DNA from: Bacillota bacterium
Lineage (GTDB): Bacteria; Bacillota; Negativicutes; Sporomusales; Sporomusaceae
Assembly: GCA_023443285.1 (NCBI GenBank)
Contig: JAEZVB010000075.1
Span: forward strand, 1 to 40,804
Direction: 5' to 3'
DNA length: 40,804 nt
Part shown: positions 1 to 8,027 of the stretch, piece after piece
Numbering within the stretch: the first letter of the stretch is position 1
Layout of the letters: each line of letters starts with the position of its first letter
Program-made: the position numbers and the translations under genes
Notes under the pieces: model-generated
Told to the model about the DNA's origin: nothing
Seen by the model: the letters and a program-made list of their open reading frames with translations, nothing else
The model's database searches: none

Positions 1-36
1 GCACAATTCCATTTTATTTAATGGATATAAACATGG

Positions 37-107
37 GTGGCTCTCAGATTAACATAGTGGCTCTGTTTAATTAACAGGGTGGCTCTCGAACATTAACTTA
101 GTGGCTC
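37..107. repeat. Four GTGGCTC direct repeats, possible IS21-like element end
   Basis: The heptamer GTGGCTC occurs at 37, 57, 79 and 101, a spacing of 20-22 bp, with similar AT-rich spacers (several contain TTAAC). Regularly spaced GTGGCTC repeats of this sort resemble the multiple terminal repeats of IS21-family elements in Bacillota, whose istA/istB genes would then lie to the left of the window. No transposase sequence is visible here, so this rests on pattern recall. It could instead be a regulatory repeat array. Confidence 0.45.
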
Positions 108-170
108 AATTAGCATTAACTTATTCATGCTTTTTTGCGTTTCTATGGGTTGAAGGTACGAGCTTACCCT

Positions 171-207
171 GGGGCTTCTTTTTCAAAGGTACTTGTTCCA
201 TCCCCCC
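171..207. repeat. Copy 1 of a dispersed GGGGCTTC..GGTACTTGTT motif
   Basis: The segment begins GGGGCTTCTTTTTC and continues AAAGGTACTTGTTCC then a C-run. Very similar segments lie downstream of the next gene, so the motif flanks the TPR gene on both sides. Its function is unknown; it may be a remnant of a small mobile repeat. Confidence 0.4.
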
Positions 208-372
208 TTTGTAAAAATCTATGTGTCCTTTAGTTCCGATTGTCTAAGTCCTGCCTTGATTGTGCTTTAGCCTTAGGGTCAAAGAAAGATGTTGTTTTAT
301 GACTGTTTGCAGGTTTTCCCAGAATATTTAAAGAATATAAGGAGGGCGTGGAATATTAGGGGGGATAAATAT

Positions 373-2358
373 ATGGGGGAAATAAACTGGAAACAAACTT
401 TAGCAACTGGTCTGATAACTCTAATTGTACTTTTTACTGCTAATGCTCTATTAACGAAATGGCAAGAACGTGAGCCCGTTCTTTACTATAGTGTAACTGA
501 AACTGTACCTTTTAATGATCAAGATAAAGCAATTGGGATATATGATATAAGCATATTTAATGCAGGCAAAAAAATTGTAAATGAAGTTGCTTGTAGAATT
601 AAACTAAATGGAGCACAAATTGACAAGTATAAGATAAGATCCCAAAATTTGGTAAGCGTAGTTGAAGAAGCTGTGCAGAGTGACTACTTAGTAATAAAAA
701 TTGCAAATCTCAATCCAGAAGAAAAAGTGATAGTTTCCTTACTTGGATCAAGTCCCAATGGAATTCCAACTAAACCTGAAGTTGTACTTCGGGGGGCAGG
801 CGTTGTGGGGGAAGAAAAACCTGCAGGACACGAGAAAACGTCCTCTGCCAATTGGCTAGTTATTATTGCAAGTGTCATGACTTCGATCATAGTGACTTTA
901 TCAAGATTGTACTATCCTGGCAAAATTCCTTTGTTAGGAGTCCAGGATACAACATTAAAAGAAGGAGATAAGTTACGGGATAAAGACATACGAGTAAATA
1001 CAAAAATTGAAGCAGACGTTGTTGCGACAATAGAAAATAATCATAATAATTCTGAGGAACTTGAGGTTAGTGGGTTATCTAGACTCTTGTCCGCTTGTTA
1101 CGCAGATAAAAGTTTAGAAAAGTTGGATGAAGTATTTATAGATTTATCAGGTAAAGAATGTGACTTGAATAAGAAAATTGAAAATGAAGCATGGTATATA
1201 TTCTGCCAATATAGGTTGGGTAGAAACTCCGCTTTAGCTGCTTTAAAAGAGTTAGCAGAGAAACACGAGAGATCAGAAGGATATTCCCTAATTAATAGAA
1301 TTATTGCTTCGTGTTATGAAAAGGATAAGCAATTTGCAAAGGCTGCAGATTACTTTATGGAAGCTTCAGAAAAAGCTGACAATGAAGAAGATGAATTTAG
1401 ATTTCTTGCAGATAGAGCGCGCTGTCTATATCTATCAGGAGATATAAATTTAGCCTATCAAATTTTATCCCAAAGTTTAGAGTTAACTCAAAATGAGCAA
1501 TGTTTATATATTATTTATTCTGGCTTAGCTTATCTCTTAAAAGAAGAAGAGAAACCAGAAGAAGCATTTGCGTTAGAGAAATGCTTGGAATTACAACCCA
1601 ATAATATAGAAATTAGATTTAATCTTGCTTATTTATATGGTCAGCAAAATAAAAATGACTTAGCTTTTGGACACTATTATAAGTTGATTGACTTTAAAGG
1701 AGACCATGAAGCTGCGCTTAATAATATAGGTGTATGTTATGAAGAACTAAAGATGCCTTTAAAAGCTATGGAACATTATAAAAAATCATGGGAAATGTCA
1801 AATTCATTAGCGGCAGCTAATTTAGCATACCAATATATAGATGCGGGCTTTGGTGAAGAAGCTAGGAAATTATTAGATAAGGCAAAGGTGCAGAGTGAGG
1901 TGCATGCGAATGTGGGTAGTGCTATAGCTAAGCTCGCGACGGCAGAGGAAAAGGAAGATACAATTCTAAAAGAGAAGCTAAAAGCGTGCATTGAAAAACA
2001 AAGATTTCTATCAATGTTTAGTGGATCATATTTTAAAACTGCTACAAATGTCGATATTTCAGGAACGTGGATTTCGTCTACAGGGAATGAAGTAAATGTT
2101 TCTCAGGCTACGAACACTGTGGAGTTTAACTGGAATGAGGACGGCAACAAGTTTCAGTTAAAAGGAGATATAGTTAACAGAGCAGGAATATTACACTATT
2201 GTAGAATAGGCAAAGGGCTTTTACATGGTATGACAGAAGGTGATGAAGGATACACTATTATTTCAGATGATAATAAAACAATCTCAATCATGCTTATAAA
2301 TAATAACAAGACTATTTCTTTAGCAAAGGGTGGCGGAGTAATATCTCACATTTCATAG
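373..2358 (+). CDS. Membrane-anchored TPR-repeat protein, function unknown
   Basis: 661 residues from the chosen ATG, which has an AGGGGGG ribosome site 9 nt upstream; the frame is open for 28 more codons upstream without a good site. Residues about 8-26 form a hydrophobic helix, followed by a domain of about 130 residues and a second helix near 160-180 (SSANWLVIIASVMTSIIV). The long C-terminal part carries TPR-like helical pairs (for example EAFALEKCLELQPNNIEIRF and EAALNNIGVCYEELKMPLKA), and the last about 80 residues look beta-rich, starting SGTWISSTGNEV. TPR arrays mediate protein-protein contacts; the two helices suggest membrane anchoring with the TPRs on one side. I do not recognise a specific family. 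It lies outside the tRNA island and has no obvious operon partner. Confidence 0.8.
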   Translation: MGEINWKQTLATGLITLIVLFTANALLTKWQEREPVLYYSVTETVPFNDQDKAIGIYDISIFNAGKKIVNEVACRIKLNGAQIDKYKIRSQNLVSVVEEAVQSDYLVIKIANLNPEEKVIVSLLGSSPNGIPTKPEVVLRGAGVVGEEKPAGHEKTSSANWLVIIASVMTSIIVTLSRLYYPGKIPLLGVQDTTLKEGDKLRDKDIRVNTKIEADVVATIENNHNNSEELEVSGLSRLLSACYADKSLEKLDEVFIDLSGKECDLNKKIENEAWYIFCQYRLGRNSALAALKELAEKHERSEGYSLINRIIASCYEKDKQFAKAADYFMEASEKADNEEDEFRFLADRARCLYLSGDINLAYQILSQSLELTQNEQCLYIIYSGLAYLLKEEEKPEEAFALEKCLELQPNNIEIRFNLAYLYGQQNKNDLAFGHYYKLIDFKGDHEAALNNIGVCYEELKMPLKAMEHYKKSWEMSNSLAAANLAYQYIDAGFGEEARKLLDKAKVQSEVHANVGSAIAKLATAEEKEDTILKEKLKACIEKQRFLSMFSGSYFKTATNVDISGTWISSTGNEVNVSQATNTVEFNWNEDGNKFQLKGDIVNRAGILHYCRIGKGLLHGMTEGDEGYTIISDDNKTISIMLINNNKTISLAKGGGVISHIS

Positions 2359-2983
2359 TAACTTTAAGTTATATGTTATACGTTAGAGTACCTGATGGAA
2401 CAGAGGTTATTCGGTAAGTCAACATGAGAGCACTTCGCAAACTTATTGGAATAAGATGGTACCTTGGAGGCTGAACGAAGGCCATGGCTCAGGGGGGCTT
2501 CCATCCTTGAGGTACTTGTTTCCTCCCCCTATGCAGGAAAACTCAAAGGGGCAAAGTGTGCGGTTACTGTTTACTGACTTTCTGAGGGCGGGACACCGGG
2601 GGCTTCCTTTTTGGGGGTACTGGGTGCTTTAATGGTGTTGGCTTAAAAAAATATTTCCCAAGTCATATAGATAGCTTGGATTGGGTACGATACGGTATCG
2701 AATATGACAGCGATAGAAGCCTTATATGAGGTTTTTATCAGTGCCTAGTGCATTTGGTAAGGTGCACAAAGTTGTTACCCCCCTAATATAGCGATCTGTA
2801 AGATTATTCAGCAGTATACATGAGGCTGGTTGTCTAGGGAAGCAGGTAGTAAATGTTCACCAGCCCTTGATTTCTCTAAAGTTTTAATATATAATATCGA
2901 GTGTTGGGTAGTACACCTAGCGACTATACAGGTGATTGTTCATCAGATGCATTCTCCTGGAAACTAGTAAAATCAATACATGT
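2359..2983. other. 625-bp gap before the tRNA, no gene seen
   Basis: No convincing coding frame. The gap holds two copies of the motif also seen near 171 and a small perfect palindrome, CGATAC-G-GTATCG, at 2688-2700. The tRNA promoter should lie near its right end, but I cannot place it with confidence. Confidence 0.6.
2494..2622. repeat. Copies 2 and 3 of the GGGGCTTC..GGTACT motif
   Basis: Copy 2 at 2494-2529 starts GGGGGCTTCCATCC and contains GAGGTACTTGTTTCC followed by a C-run, closely matching the copy at 171. Copy 3 near 2598-2622 (GGGGGCTTCC then GGGGGTACTGGG) is shorter and more diverged. Confidence 0.4.
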
Positions 2984-3058
2984 GCGGGCGTAGCTCAGTG
3001 GTAGAGTACCGGCTTCCCAAGCCGTGGGTCGCGAGTTCGAATCTCGTTGCCCGCTCCA
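2984..3058 (+). tRNA. tRNA-Gly (anticodon CCC)
   Basis: A full cloverleaf can be drawn. The acceptor arm GCGGGCG pairs with TGCCCGC, followed by discriminator T and an encoded CCA. The D arm contains GCTCAGTGGTAGAG. The anticodon loop TTCCCAA gives anticodon CCC, reading GGG glycine codons. The T arm is CGAG-TTCGAAT-CTCG. This gene is the insertion site of the element to its right, and its 3' half from the anticodon loop onward is repeated at 19328 and, in part, at 20694. The tRNA remains intact because the element supplies or preserves the same 3' half. Confidence 0.97.
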
Positions 3059-3059
3059 G
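3013..3059. repeat. attL: left 47-bp end of the integrative element
   Basis: The segment from CTTCCCAAGCCG in the anticodon arm to CCAG just past the tRNA end is repeated exactly at 19328-19374. After one mismatch the match continues for AAAATCAA. Direct repeats that start at an anticodon loop and run to the tRNA 3' end are typical attachment sites for tyrosine integrases, and one is encoded about 190 bp to the right. Confidence 0.92.
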
Positions 3060-3108
3060 AAAAATCAACAACGACGCGGCTTCTCAGCCTCAGATGAGCC
3101 TCTCAAAC

Positions 3109-3130
3109 CCCAAAGAAATACTGCTTTGGG
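3109..3130. repeat. Small hairpin inside the left element end
   Basis: CCCAAAG and CTTTGGG pair across an 8-nt loop between attL and the integrase gene. It could be a transcriptional or recombination-accessory element; nothing in the sequence decides. Confidence 0.35.
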
Positions 3131-3214
3131 ACGTCAGAACTTTTGATGAAGATGATGGAGAATGAGAGAGAAAACCAGAGATTGAGAGAGTTTAAAATCG
3201 TGTCAATGTTTCTT

Positions 3215-3249
3215 AACCAACGTACCCAATAAGGGAGGTTGGTTTTTTT
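3215..3249 (+). terminator. Hairpin plus T-run directly before the integrase start
   Basis: AACCAAC (3215-3221) pairs with GTTGGTT (3238-3244), with an inner CCC/GGG pairing around the loop AATAA, and a T tract runs to 3249. It has the form of an intrinsic terminator and ends right at the integrase ATG. The integrase ribosome site (GGGAGG) lies inside the 3' arm, so the same hairpin could also hide it. Confidence 0.65.
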
Positions 3250-4206
3250 ATGTCCAAAAGAAATGAAGACGGCGTAATTATGAAACTAAAGAGGACGGTT
3301 GATTTTGAGCTTTTAGCGGAGGAATATATACTTATAAGGGAAGCTGAAGTATCTAAGTATACGGTCAATTCTATACGAAATACTCTGCGGCACCTTCTTG
3401 CGAGTTTTGAGGGAGAAATCAGCGATAAAGGATTAAAGCTAAAAATATTGCAATTTTTGAGCGGCAAAAACAACGAGCATTATAATAAGCAACTTCAGGC
3501 AATTCGAGGCTTCTTTCAGTATTGCGTAGGTGAAGGGTATCTAGATAGCAATCCCTGTACGGCAATGAAGTATAAACAGCATACGAGTCGAGTTATTCAA
3601 CATAGTGAAGAAGTTATCCGAAAGCTTTTAGATGCTCCTGATAAAAATACTTGGGCTGGATTACGTGATTATACGGCAATGGTTTTAACACTAGATACGG
3701 GTATTCGTCCAAATGAGTTAATTCAAATATGTATTTCTGATTTTGACTTTGCTAATGGCTATTTATATTTGAGGGAAAATATTACGAAGACGAAACAAAA
3801 GAGAACATTACCGATATCAGATGTATGTATTTCGGCTATCAAAAAGCTTATTCATTATCGGCATGCAAGTTGGAATAACGAGTTAGTCTTTTGTAGTTGG
3901 CGCGGAGAAGAAATTACCACAGGAGATTTGCGTGATAGATTCAGGGCTTATTCGAAAATAATCGGTACACAAATCACACCGTATCATTTACGGCATACCT
4001 TTGCACTCTATTTTTTAAGAAACTCTTCCAAAACAGGGGTATTTGCTTTACAGAAAATTATGGGACATAGCAAGTTGGAACAAACACGAAATTATGTAGC
4101 GCTGCTTGAAGCGGATGTTCAGCAGGCTCACCAAACTGCATCGCCGATTGCCAACCTGCTTGGACGAAGCGCAGGCAAGAAAAAAGCGATACTAATGAAA
4201 TTATAA
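3250..4206 (+). CDS. Tyrosine recombinase, likely integrase of the tRNA-Gly element
   Basis: 318 residues, the size of phage/XerC-D-type integrases. An N-terminal SAM-like core-binding domain spans roughly residues 15-105 and the catalytic domain roughly 120-295. All active-site positions are visible: R153 (TGIRPNEL), a lysine near 182 (TKTKQKRT), H246 and R248 (YHLRHTF), H273 (MGHSK) and nucleophile Y282 (TRNYV). Its position immediately inside attL fits the enzyme that inserted this element. GGGAGG lies 12 nt before the ATG inside a hairpin; another ATG at 3280 would remove ten residues but has a weaker site. The gene ends at a strong palindromic terminator shared with the convergent radC gene. 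Confidence 0.93.
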   Translation: MSKRNEDGVIMKLKRTVDFELLAEEYILIREAEVSKYTVNSIRNTLRHLLASFEGEISDKGLKLKILQFLSGKNNEHYNKQLQAIRGFFQYCVGEGYLDSNPCTAMKYKQHTSRVIQHSEEVIRKLLDAPDKNTWAGLRDYTAMVLTLDTGIRPNELIQICISDFDFANGYLYLRENITKTKQKRTLPISDVCISAIKKLIHYRHASWNNELVFCSWRGEEITTGDLRDRFRAYSKIIGTQITPYHLRHTFALYFLRNSSKTGVFALQKIMGHSKLEQTRNYVALLEADVQQAHQTASPIANLLGRSAGKKKAILMKL

Positions 4207-4213
4207 AACGAGT

Positions 4214-4241
4214 AAAGGGATACGCAATTGCGTATCCCTTT
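4214..4241. terminator. Bidirectional terminator between integrase and radC
   Basis: A 28-nt perfect palindrome: AAAGGGATACGCAA followed by its complement, with a T-run on the right. It sits between convergent genes and can serve both strands. Confidence 0.9.
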
Positions 4242-4246
4242 TAAGT

Positions 4247-4714
4247 TTAGAGAATTCCTTTTTCCTTAAAACTTACATACGAACTGTCTGAGTAAATAAT
4301 ATGGTCTAATACACTGATATCCAGTAGTTTCCCAGCCTCGACGAGCCGTTTAGTCAAGGAAATATCTTCTTGGCTTGGCGACGGGTCGCCGCTGGGGTGG
4401 TTATGAGCTAAAATCACCGAGGTAGTTGTTCCTCCCTGCAGCAAAGCTATCCGAAATAATTCCGCAGGACGGACAATCGAGCTATTTACGTTGCCGCTGC
4501 TGACAATACTAACCGCTAACACGTGGTTTTTAGTATTTAGCAATATGGCAACAAACTGCTCTACTATAAGTCCTTCAAATATTTTTTCAAGCAGGGGAAT
4601 CGTATTGGAAGGCTGACGGATAATTTTTGGTTCTGCAGTAATAATACTGCCTTCCCTGACAAGCCTAACCGCTACTTGGGGAATATAGTGCCGTTTTGTA
4701 AATTCACCATTCAT
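4247..4714 (-). CDS. radC: RadC-like JAB/MPN-domain protein
   Basis: 155 residues, covering only the JAB1/MPN-type metalloprotein domain; chromosomal RadC proteins are longer, with an N-terminal helix-hairpin-helix part. The signature HNHPSGDPSPSQED is present, giving the JAMM ligands H104, H106 and D117, with a candidate glutamate at E52 (VEQF). Short RadC proteins are frequent on plasmids, prophages and integrative elements; their biochemical role remains unsettled despite the DNA repair name. The start follows AGGGAGGAG at good spacing. It is convergent with the integrase. Confidence 0.92.
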   Translation of the reverse strand: MNGEFTKRHYIPQVAVRLVREGSIITAEPKIIRQPSNTIPLLEKIFEGLIVEQFVAILLNTKNHVLAVSIVSSGNVNSSIVRPAELFRIALLQGGTTTSVILAHNHPSGDPSPSQEDISLTKRLVEAGKLLDISVLDHIIYSDSSYVSFKEKGIL

Positions 4715-4776
4715 TTGTTACTCCTCCCTAATGTTTAAATAAAAACACTAGGAGGATGCTGATGCCCTACCCAGTG

Positions 4777-4998
4777 TTAACTGGGCAGAAGCCCTGATTT
4801 TTTGTTAGTCCATTTGTCGTAATGGAGTAAACGCTGTTCAGAAAATGAATGACGCTCGCCGTGACCAGTCGGCACGCTGTGCAATATAGGATGCCCAGAA
4901 CCTTTATCTGTTTCTAAGATTATATCCATTGTGTTATGCGAAAACAAATAATATAGAAGTTTTTTTGTGCTAACCCTCGAAAAACAGTCATTTTTCAA
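4777..4998 (-). CDS. Possible small protein upstream of radC
   Basis: 73 residues in the same direction as radC, ending 62 bp before its start. The C-terminal part (HSVPTGHGERHSFSEQRLLH) reads like real protein, but there is no clear ribosome site before the ATG and no family I recognise. The stop overlaps a CCCAGT-GTTA-ACTGGG hairpin. It may be a small mobile-element protein or a non-coding frame. Confidence 0.35.
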   Translation of the reverse strand: MKNDCFSRVSTKKLLYYLFSHNTMDIILETDKGSGHPILHSVPTGHGERHSFSEQRLLHYDKWTNKKSGLLPS

Positions 4999-5113
4999 GA
5001 AAAAAAGTACAATTTTGGTACAATTATAATGTAGGCAATTACAAGAACTGACTGCAGCAGTAACGCTAATTGTTTATCACAATAGAACCTCAAATACCAA
5101 GGAGTTGATGGAT

Positions 5114-5593
5114 ATGAATTTGTTAGACCGCAAAACCGTGTTTGACCACTATAATATTACCCTCAATCATGAACTGGCTCCCAAGGATTATCCCGAAGAA
5201 CTGGCTAAGAGAGTTTCGGGGCCAAGTTACGAAGACATTTGGTGCAGTAATGATGAAGATAATATTGCAGACTCGATAATTGCATCACTGAAGCAGCGTT
5301 ATCCTAACGAAAGCAATGTAGCCTATTGCTCTTTTGTTTCCGTAATTACGGAATATTTTTTGAAGTGGGGAATTTCTTATGGTACTGATATGTATGAAGC
5401 ATTTTATGCCAAAGAACATGCAGCGCAGAAATTGCTTCTAGATTCCCTTGTCGAGCAGCCAGTAGCTGAGTTGGAAGAAGGAATGCTTCTGGTTTCTAAA
5501 AAGTTGGTGAATAGACTTTATCAGGAAACGTTAAATGCCGAAGAAACCATGAAGCGAATTAAGCTATTAGAACACTTCTATTTTGAACAATAA
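5114..5593 (+). CDS. Hypothetical acidic protein of the element
   Basis: 159 residues. The ATG at 5114 is chosen because AAGGAG ends 9 nt before it; in-frame TTG and ATG codons at 5105 and 5108 are too close to that site. The protein is acidic and mostly helical in appearance (EDNIADSIIASLKQRY; NAEETMKRIKLLEHFYFEQ), with no signal peptide, membrane segment or motif I can name. An upstream TTGGTACAATTATAAT stretch could hold a promoter. It is convergent with the next gene and separated from it by a strong terminator. Confidence 0.7.
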   Translation: MNLLDRKTVFDHYNITLNHELAPKDYPEELAKRVSGPSYEDIWCSNDEDNIADSIIASLKQRYPNESNVAYCSFVSVITEYFLKWGISYGTDMYEAFYAKEHAAQKLLLDSLVEQPVAELEEGMLLVSKKLVNRLYQETLNAEETMKRIKLLEHFYFEQ

Positions 5594-5607
5594 GTCGGAT
5601 TGAAAAA

Positions 5608-5631
5608 GAACCCGCCAGCAATGGCGGGTTC
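5608..5631. terminator. Bidirectional terminator between convergent genes
   Basis: GAACCCGCCA-GCAA-TGGCGGGTTC, with an A-run before and T-runs after, overlapping the stop codon of the minus-strand gene by two bases. Confidence 0.9.
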
Positions 5632-6280
5632 AACTTTTTGCAAACACTTTGTATCGGTGTAAGCGAGTATAAATGCGCAGTTGAGAAGTTTTAAGAAGCA
5701 GTTGATGACGGTGTGCCTGTTTAACTAAATAGGCGGCAAGAGAACGTTTTTGCTCAATGATGCCTGCATAGGCTGGTATACCGTTCAATTTATTGAATTC
5801 ATAGCAAATCTGTTTGATGCTTTTAGACCGTGTAACATTGCTCAAAGCAGCTTTCACGCCTCGGAACATGCCAGGCGACATTCGTGCCGATACAGAAATC
5901 TTATTGCCGATAGCCCGTTGGACATAGATGGATAAGGTAGTGCTCTCGCTGATGGAGAGCTGTAAAGCATGGCGGCGAATATCAAAAAATGTATCGTCAT
6001 AGCAAAGGTCATCTGCCACGATACCCTGTGAATGCAAAATAAAGCCGATATGTTGCCACCGTAAGTAATAGAAATTGGCAAAGCCCTGCTCCTTACGGCG
6101 GCAGCGTTGGAATTTAGAGCGGCTGACCTGATATTTTTGCATGAGTTTTGCATCAGTCTTTTCCCATTTCTCCTGCTTGTCCATACTTAATTGAATGGGG
6201 CAGTAAAAATAGTAGCCGCGCGATAGCAAGTAAACGAGCATTTGCAACAATCCCTGCCAACTAAGACATATAGTGTTCAT
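5630..6280 (-). CDS. Hypothetical element protein with a basic RRKEQGFANFYYLR segment
   Basis: 216 residues from the ATG preceded by GGGAGGTG; the frame is open 18 codons further upstream without a ribosome site. The middle carries SRSKFQRCRRKEQGFANFYY followed by LRWQHIGFILHSQG, a pattern I associate with unnamed plasmid-type proteins, and the C-terminal half is basic and helical (SLAAYLVKQAHRHQLLLKTS). Basic character and context suggest nucleic-acid binding, perhaps a replication or RNA-associated role, but I see no catalytic motif and do not assign a function. Upstream of it on the same strand is the 1-kb structured noncoding stretch. Confidence 0.7.
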   Translation of the reverse strand: MNTICLSWQGLLQMLVYLLSRGYYFYCPIQLSMDKQEKWEKTDAKLMQKYQVSRSKFQRCRRKEQGFANFYYLRWQHIGFILHSQGIVADDLCYDDTFFDIRRHALQLSISESTTLSIYVQRAIGNKISVSARMSPGMFRGVKAALSNVTRSKSIKQICYEFNKLNGIPAYAGIIEQKRSLAAYLVKQAHRHQLLLKTSQLRIYTRLHRYKVFAKS

Positions 6281-6379
6281 GTTTTCACCTCCCGATGACG
6301 AAGAACACGGCATCCCTGCCAAATTATTCGCCATCCCTATAAACCCAAGGTTGGTTTACACGGATGGGGAATAATCCCC

Positions 6380-7340
6380 AGTACGAAAAATTGCTTGCGG
6401 CAAGGACTTTCGGCAGGTCTTCTCGTCAAGTGCCACCTTGACAACCAACGCACTATTACTGACCAGCAACAGCGTCGCGCTTGTTAAAGCATCCTACTCA
6501 TCCAATCTCTCAACCTTCGCACGGCGGTTGCCACACCGCCGCCGTTCAGGTCTTGCCTTGTTAGTCAAAATCATCAAGACTGCAGTCAAGTTGCTATTCG
6601 TTAGCTTGTGTGCCTTGCGGTACGGGGTAGAATATGTAAAACCCCCGCTACTTTCAGCAAACGCTGATTTGTCTACACTAACGACGTCAACGCAGTTGGT
6701 CACTTCTCTGCAGTCTCTTACACGATTGCCCCAACCTTTTCCAAGCTATGCTTCGGTGTAGGGGCTTTAGACTGTACCTTGCTACAGTTCCTTTACGGGT
6801 TGAGCTATTTACCAGTTGTCTTTCGACACTTGACTCCCCCGCCGTGCCTAGCGTTACGCCGTTTCCGAACGTCCCGCAGGATGGATTTGCACCATTTTGA
6901 TTTCAACAGACACACGCCCGCAGGTGGGAATGCATCGTTTCCAAGTCGCCCATATTTGCTTGATTGCAGTGGGTAGAAGCGGTATTGCCCGCAGCCCCCA
7001 TCATAGCGACGCAAGCACCTCTCGATGCACGTCGCTTTGCCGATGCTGTCTGCATATCCGCTTGGCAGGCGGATAGTAGCGACAGCATAGCCAACTCTGC
7101 AGATTGGCAATCTGCATGTTGACCCGCAACTTTGTCGTACAAGTTATCTATCATAGACGACATTGACCATGTCGGAATTAGCTTCCGAGGGGTTCGTTAT
7201 TCCATATTCCATATAGGAGTTGCGGAGGGACAAAAACTCACAATTGCCAAACCGAATCCTTATGATACTGTCTGTCGTGCCAGTAATCCGCCTCAAACGC
7301 GAGGAGCGGCTGTTCTTTCGTGCCCAGCAACGCTCAAAAA
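6380..7340 (-). ncRNA. Candidate large structured noncoding RNA with kissing-loop hairpins
   Basis: About 1 kb with no gene I can support: overlapping short frames occur on both strands and none has a ribosome site. It is packed with perfect hairpins. Plus-strand examples: GTCAAG/CTTGAC at 6425-6442 and CGGCGGT/ACCGCCG at 6522-6541, both with loop TGCCAC; TATCCGC/GCGGATA at 7055-7075 with loop TTGGCAG; TGCAGAT/ATCTGCA at 7098-7116 with loop TGGCA. The first two loops are complementary over 5 nt to the last two. ATGCTGTC (7043-7050) and GACAGCAT (7081-7088) form a stem enclosing the third hairpin. Others include ACTGTA/TACAGT at 6771-6788 and CGGAA/TTCCG near 7173-7187. The minus strand is proposed because TTGAAA-N18-TACGAT lies near 7330-7395, but the strand and ends are uncertain. 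A replication origin is the main alternative. Confidence 0.5.
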
Positions 7341-7473
7341 AGATGAGAAGTGGTTATGAAATAATCGTATCAAAAAATAGTATGCACTTTCAAAGAATAA
7401 ACGGCTTTATTCTTTGGTAAAGAAAAAAAGTTTTGCTATCCTTTCAGTATCAGAAAAAAGGAGGTTAATCCCT

Positions 7474-7908
7474 GTGAATAAAAACAAATTGGTCAATCGC
7501 TTTGCGCATATCATTCGCGAAGCGGATAATCTATCTTTGCTCAAAGAAGAGCATGCTTTGTTTTTCTATGTACAGCGCACATCATTGGATAAAATGGTGC
7601 TAATGGTGGAAATTGAAGCTCCTGAAGAAGTGCTGGATGATACCATTAAGACAGCATTGTCTCCTCAGCAAATAGCAGAAAAAGTCTTTCAGACGCAAGG
7701 CTATTATGAGCATCTGTCCCGAAAAGAAGCATTGCAAAGGCAGCCTGGTGTTGCCAGCATCTGCATGGACTGCGGCAAGCTAATTGAGGTTGGTGAAGAG
7801 CGGTTTCCTGATTACGATACAAACCAGGTGCGCTGCCGAGAATGCTTTTTGCAAGAAATGGAAACATGGATGCATGGAAAGCCAAGTGACAATAATAGCA
7901 ATAGCTGA
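7474..7908 (+). CDS. Hypothetical protein with a C-terminal zinc ribbon
   Basis: 144 residues starting at GTG, preceded at proper distance by AAAGGAGG. The N-terminal about 90 residues are alpha/beta-like with no recognised family (FFYVQRTSLDKMVLMVEIEA). A four-cysteine zinc ribbon follows: C97-x2-C100 and C121-x2-C124 (CMDCGK; CRECF). Similar ribbons occur in small phage and plasmid proteins that bind DNA or RNA polymerase. It lies between the structured noncoding tract and the tandem hairpins and is the only plus-strand gene in this part of the element. Confidence 0.75.
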   Translation: MNKNKLVNRFAHIIREADNLSLLKEEHALFFYVQRTSLDKMVLMVEIEAPEEVLDDTIKTALSPQQIAEKVFQTQGYYEHLSRKEALQRQPGVASICMDCGKLIEVGEERFPDYDTNQVRCRECFLQEMETWMHGKPSDNNSNS

Positions 7909-7927
7909 TGTTGCAAAGCAGTATGAT

Positions 7928-7977
7928 ACAAGGCGCATAGTGGAGAAGATGCTAATTCAAATCCCTGTGCGCCTTGT
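7928..7977. repeat. Stem-loop element A
   Basis: Arms ACAAGGCGCA (7928-7937) and TGCGCCTTGT (7968-7977) pair perfectly. The loop contains GGAGAAGATGCTAA, closely related to GGAGAAGTAATG in element B and GGAGAAGTAGTGCTAAAC in element C. It begins exactly 100 bp before element B. Confidence 0.65.
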
Positions 7978-8027
7978 GCATTTTAAGAAGATGTACATAA
8001 CGTTCGGCAAATGCTGAAAAGAGTAAT

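Noticed and set aside
2980..3165. Open frame of 61 codons through the tRNA (RSSVVEYRLPKPWVASSNLV)
   Set aside because: This is the well-known artefact of translating a tRNA gene; the tRNA itself explains the sequence.
4756..4797. Mini-frame MLMPYPVLTGQKP after AGGAGG
   Set aside because: Too short, and it overlaps a hairpin and possible minus-strand gene; not enough to call a leader peptide.
6438..7163. Several overlapping 65-107-codon frames on both strands
   Set aside because: GC-rich tract with few stops in several frames at once, low-complexity products and no ribosome sites; hairpins explain the region better.
6335..7413. Group II intron or tmRNA
   Set aside because: I found neither a domain V-like hairpin with the usual GAGC...GUUC frame nor a tmRNA tag frame, and no intron-encoded protein.
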